NCBI GenBank assembly: GCA_900769965.1
Contig: CAAGIQ010000167.1
Coordinates: 1 to 7,540 of the forward strand
DNA length: 7,540 bases
Direction of reading: 5' to 3'
From: Bacilli bacterium
GTDB taxonomy: Bacteria > Bacillota_I > Bacilli_A > RFN20 > CAG-288
In this document: positions 5,728 to 7,540 of the stretch, in pieces
Numbering within the stretch: the first letter of the stretch is position 1
Layout: each line of letters starts with the position of its first letter
Program-made: the position numbers and the translations under genes
The notes under the pieces: generated by a model
Seen by the model: the letters and a program-made list of their open reading frames with translations, nothing else
Told to the model about the DNA's origin: nothing
Database searches by the model: none

Positions 5728-5795
5728 TATTTGGGGAATTTGGGTAGTATTTGGGTAGTATTTGGGGAATTTGGGTAGTATTTGGGTAGTATTTG
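5728..5795. repeat. 31-bp tandem repeat of phased TTTGGG motifs
   Basis: Two perfect 31-bp copies (5728-5758 and 5759-5789) and the first six bases of a third (5790-5795). Each copy holds three TTTGGG cores; starts are at 5730, 5739, 5750, 5761, 5770 and 5781, with a degenerate seventh (TTTGTT) at 5792. Spacings are 9, 11, 11, 9, 11 and 11 bp, averaging one helical turn, so all cores face the same side of the DNA. A single inverted core, CCCAAA, lies at 5807-5812. The array stops exactly at the -35 box of the next promoter, as expected for a regulator-binding array. Confidence 0.85.
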
Positions 5796-5824
5796 TTGCC
5801 AAAGTGCCCAAATAATCTTAAAAT
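5796..5824 (+). promoter_or_regulatory. Promoter of the AlbA_2 gene
   Basis: TTGCCA (5796-5801, five of six) and TAAAAT (5819-5824, five of six) are 17 bp apart. Transcription would start near 5831, at the ribosome site GAGGT (5831-5835), so the message is almost leaderless. The -35 abuts the TTTGGG array, and the spacer contains the inverted core CCCAAA. Confidence 0.6.
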
Positions 5825-5843
5825 ATTCATGAGGTAACAAAAA

Positions 5844-7190
5844 ATGTTAAGAAATTTAATTGCTGAAAGTTCAGATTGTGAATTTATAAAAAAATTAGAA
5901 ATTGAGAAACCAAAATCATGGTTGAAAACCATTGCTGCCTTTGCAAATGGCGTCGGAGGAAAGCTTATTTTTGGTATTACAAATAACAAAGAACTAATAG
6001 GCATCGATGATGCTCAATCGGATATCGAAAGAATTACTGATTTCATAGACAAATTCATTACGCCAAAAATTATATTCAATATAGAAGTTCATAATGAAAA
6101 CAATAAAAATTTTTTAGAATTAACCATAAATCCTGGAAGCTCAACTCCTTACTATTACAAATCTAGTAGTACAAAAACAGCATATATAAGAAACGGATCT
6201 TCAACTATTGAAGCTCCAGATTATATTCTAAACGAATTGATCCTTAAAGGAACCGGAAAAACATATGATGGAATAGTAACGGGATTCAGAAAGGATGATT
6301 TCTCATTCACTGTATTGGAATCTGATTTCTTAGAAAAAACAGGAACTAGATTTACAGAACAAGACTATATTTCTTTTGGATTATCTACACTCGATGGATA
6401 CTTAACTAATTGCGGCGTACTATTGGCTGATTCGAATCCATATCGACAAAGCAGAGTTTTTTGCACGAAGTGGAACGGTTTAGACAAATCTAGTGAGCAA
6501 GAAGTTCTCGACGATAAAGAATTTAGTGGCTCGATAATAAAACAACTAAAAATGGCACTAGATTTCTATAAAGTTAATACTGCAACAAAATGGCATAAAA
6601 CAGCAAATGGGACAATTGTTGAACCAGATTATAGTGATGAAGCTATTTTAGAAGCACTTGTTAATGCGATAATTCATAGAAACTATAACAACATAGGTGC
6701 AGAAGTATGCATGAATATCTACTATGATAAGATTGAGATTACTTCTCCAGGTATTATGGTATCTGGTGATCCAATTCCAAAACATGTTAACTACGCTTTC
6801 GAATCAATGCGGAGGAATCCTTATATTGCGGACGTTTTTTGGAAACTGGGTTATATGAATAGACGTGGTTCAGGTCTTTCAAAAATAACAAATGCTACAA
6901 ACAAACTCTTCGACGATGGAAAAGAACACGTATCTTTCCAAATTAGAAACTCTTTTTTCGCAGTATCTATCGACAACGCAAACTATTATTCTAAAAAAGC
7001 TTTGCCTTTAACCAAAAGACAAAAGAGCATCTTAGACGCTCTGGGGAATAATAGAATGACTATAACATCATTATCTTCTATGCTAGACGTTAGCAGAAAA
7101 ACTTTGAAGAAAGAACTAGATTATCTTCAAACTCAAAATCTCGTTGATACTGAAGGAATCACAAAATCGAAAACATGGTTCAAAAAGTAG
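5844..7190 (+). CDS. AlbA_2 (Schlafen-like) and GHKL-type ATP-binding putative regulator
   Basis: 448 residues, typical for the family often labelled ATP-binding or RecG-like transcriptional regulator. Residues 7-130 are an AlbA_2/Schlafen-type domain: ESSDCEFIKKLE (8-19), FANGVGGKLIFGI (33-45), and AYIRNGSSTIEA (113-124). The middle carries a GHKL-like ATP site: EALVNAIIHRNY (270-281, with E270 and N274), the strand and loop KIEITSPG (296-303), RRNPYIAD (323-330), and the glycine lid RRGSGL (340-345). The C-terminus (about 388-447) is a winged helix: KRQKSILDAL, then ITSLSSMLDVSRKTLKKEL as the recognition region. An in-frame TAA at 5835-5837 and GAGGT (5831-5835) fix the ATG. The protein is probably cytoplasmic and binds DNA; the TTTGGG array upstream of its own promoter is the natural target, for autoregulation (inferred). 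Relatives occur in mobile and defence regions. The Schlafen-like domain could alternatively act on RNA. Confidence 0.88.
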   Translation: MLRNLIAESSDCEFIKKLEIEKPKSWLKTIAAFANGVGGKLIFGITNNKELIGIDDAQSDIERITDFIDKFITPKIIFNIEVHNENNKNFLELTINPGSSTPYYYKSSSTKTAYIRNGSSTIEAPDYILNELILKGTGKTYDGIVTGFRKDDFSFTVLESDFLEKTGTRFTEQDYISFGLSTLDGYLTNCGVLLADSNPYRQSRVFCTKWNGLDKSSEQEVLDDKEFSGSIIKQLKMALDFYKVNTATKWHKTANGTIVEPDYSDEAILEALVNAIIHRNYNNIGAEVCMNIYYDKIEITSPGIMVSGDPIPKHVNYAFESMRRNPYIADVFWKLGYMNRRGSGLSKITNATNKLFDDGKEHVSFQIRNSFFAVSIDNANYYSKKALPLTKRQKSILDALGNNRMTITSLSSMLDVSRKTLKKELDYLQTQNLVDTEGITKSKTWFKK

Positions 7191-7195
7191 TAAAA

Positions 7196-7217
7196 TACAC
7201 TTCACTGTAGGCATTTT
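7196..7217 (+). repeat. Right copy of the direct repeat flanking the AlbA_2 unit
   Basis: TACACTT (7196-7202), one base, then ACTGTAGGC (7204-7212) and a T-run, six bases after the AlbA_2 stop codon. It differs from the left copy by a three-base shorter middle and one base after GGC. Similar T-rich DNA with a GATTA string follows both copies. Confidence 0.4.
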
Positions 7218-7321
7218 GAATTTTTCTTTTTTCTAGTTTTAGATTACCACAAATCAATAGTTTTTTTCAGTCTCCCAATTTTTTAAAAAAAGAGTTATTA
7301 AGATATTAGGGGATCAAAATT

Positions 7322-7483
7322 ATGGATAATCCAGCTTCAAAAATGTGTCTATTTGTAAAAGCGTTTCATCACTTATATTCGAAAGAGAAAGTCTTCGATG
7401 ATGAATATGCCTATTATCTACTAGGGGAAGACTATAATAAAATCTATAAGAGTTTAGAAGAGGGGCTCAAATACTGCTCATAA
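7322..7483 (+). pseudogene. N-terminal fragment of a SAM-dependent methyltransferase-like gene
   Basis: A 53-codon frame starts at ATG 7322, nine bases after AGGGG (7308-7312), and ends at TAA 7481-7483. The peptide begins MDNPASKMCLFVKAFHHLY, then KVFDDEYAYYLLGEDYNKIY (23-42) and ends with EEGLKYCS. The pattern of a Ser-Lys start, an A-F-H block, an F-DD-x-x-A block and LLG matches the first 50 residues of class I SAM methyltransferases of the leucine-carboxyl-methyltransferase type, which normally run to about 270 residues. The SAM-binding core is absent, and the frame after the stop closes again within a few codons. Most likely this is a truncated relic whose start region is intact; a genuine small protein cannot be excluded. 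Confidence 0.5.
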
Positions 7484-7540
7484 AATTCTAATTAATTCTC
7501 ATTTTTTCTCAGTTGGAATAAGTAGCTTTTTGTGATATAT

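Noticed and set aside
5720..6004. 94-codon minus-strand frame over the tandem repeat and AlbA_2 start
   Set aside because: It is antisense to the AlbA_2 domain, and its repeated end is only the translated repeat array; no independent start signals.

Overview
The DNA is AT-rich (about two thirds A+T by eye). It uses TGG for Trp and ends genes with TAA, TAG and TGA, so the standard bacterial code applies. Strong AGGAG-type ribosome sites, sigma-A-like promoters and AGA/TTA-rich codon use suggest a low-GC Firmicute or a Mollicutes-related Bacilli lineage. No core gene is present to fix the taxonomy. All genes lie on the + strand, and most carry their own promoter and long spacers. This is the look of an accessory (defence or toxin-antitoxin) region rather than a metabolic operon.

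Layout. 56-985: a Fic-family protein whose usual catalytic His is Gln, behind a promoter whose -10 lies in a palindrome. 986-1521: a gene-poor stretch with several hairpins, the largest at 1350-1416. 1522-2789: a coupled two-gene unit, an XRE helix-turn-helix fused to a DUF3990-type (ADP-ribosyltransferase-like) domain, then a 141-residue partner that I do not recognise by name. 2790-3140: a gene-free spacer with palindromes. 3141-4403: an AAA_14/DUF4143 ATPase with an intact nuclease-like C-terminal motif. 4455-4973: a Nudix hydrolase. 5043-5476: a small HD-domain (SpoT/MESH1-like) gene broken by a one-base frameshift. 5477-5843: a spacer with a 31-bp tandem repeat of helically phased TTTGGG motifs that stops exactly at a promoter. 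5844-7190: an AlbA_2/GHKL-type ATP-binding regulator. 7322-7483: the first 53 codons of a methyltransferase-like gene, truncated.

How the genes may work together. The HTH-DUF3990 gene and its overlapping partner are the best candidate for a self-contained toxin-antitoxin module. Fic (nucleotidyl transfer), DUF3990 (NAD-dependent ADP-ribosylation), Nudix (nucleoside diphosphate hydrolysis) and HD ((p)ppGpp-like hydrolysis) all act on nucleotides or nucleotide modifications. That may be a functional theme or simply what accumulates in a defence island. Several promoters (Fic, HTH-DUF3990, ATPase, AlbA_2) carry their own inverted or tandem repeat, which suggests separate, gene-specific control. 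Family assignments rest on motif recognition by eye; no searches were run.
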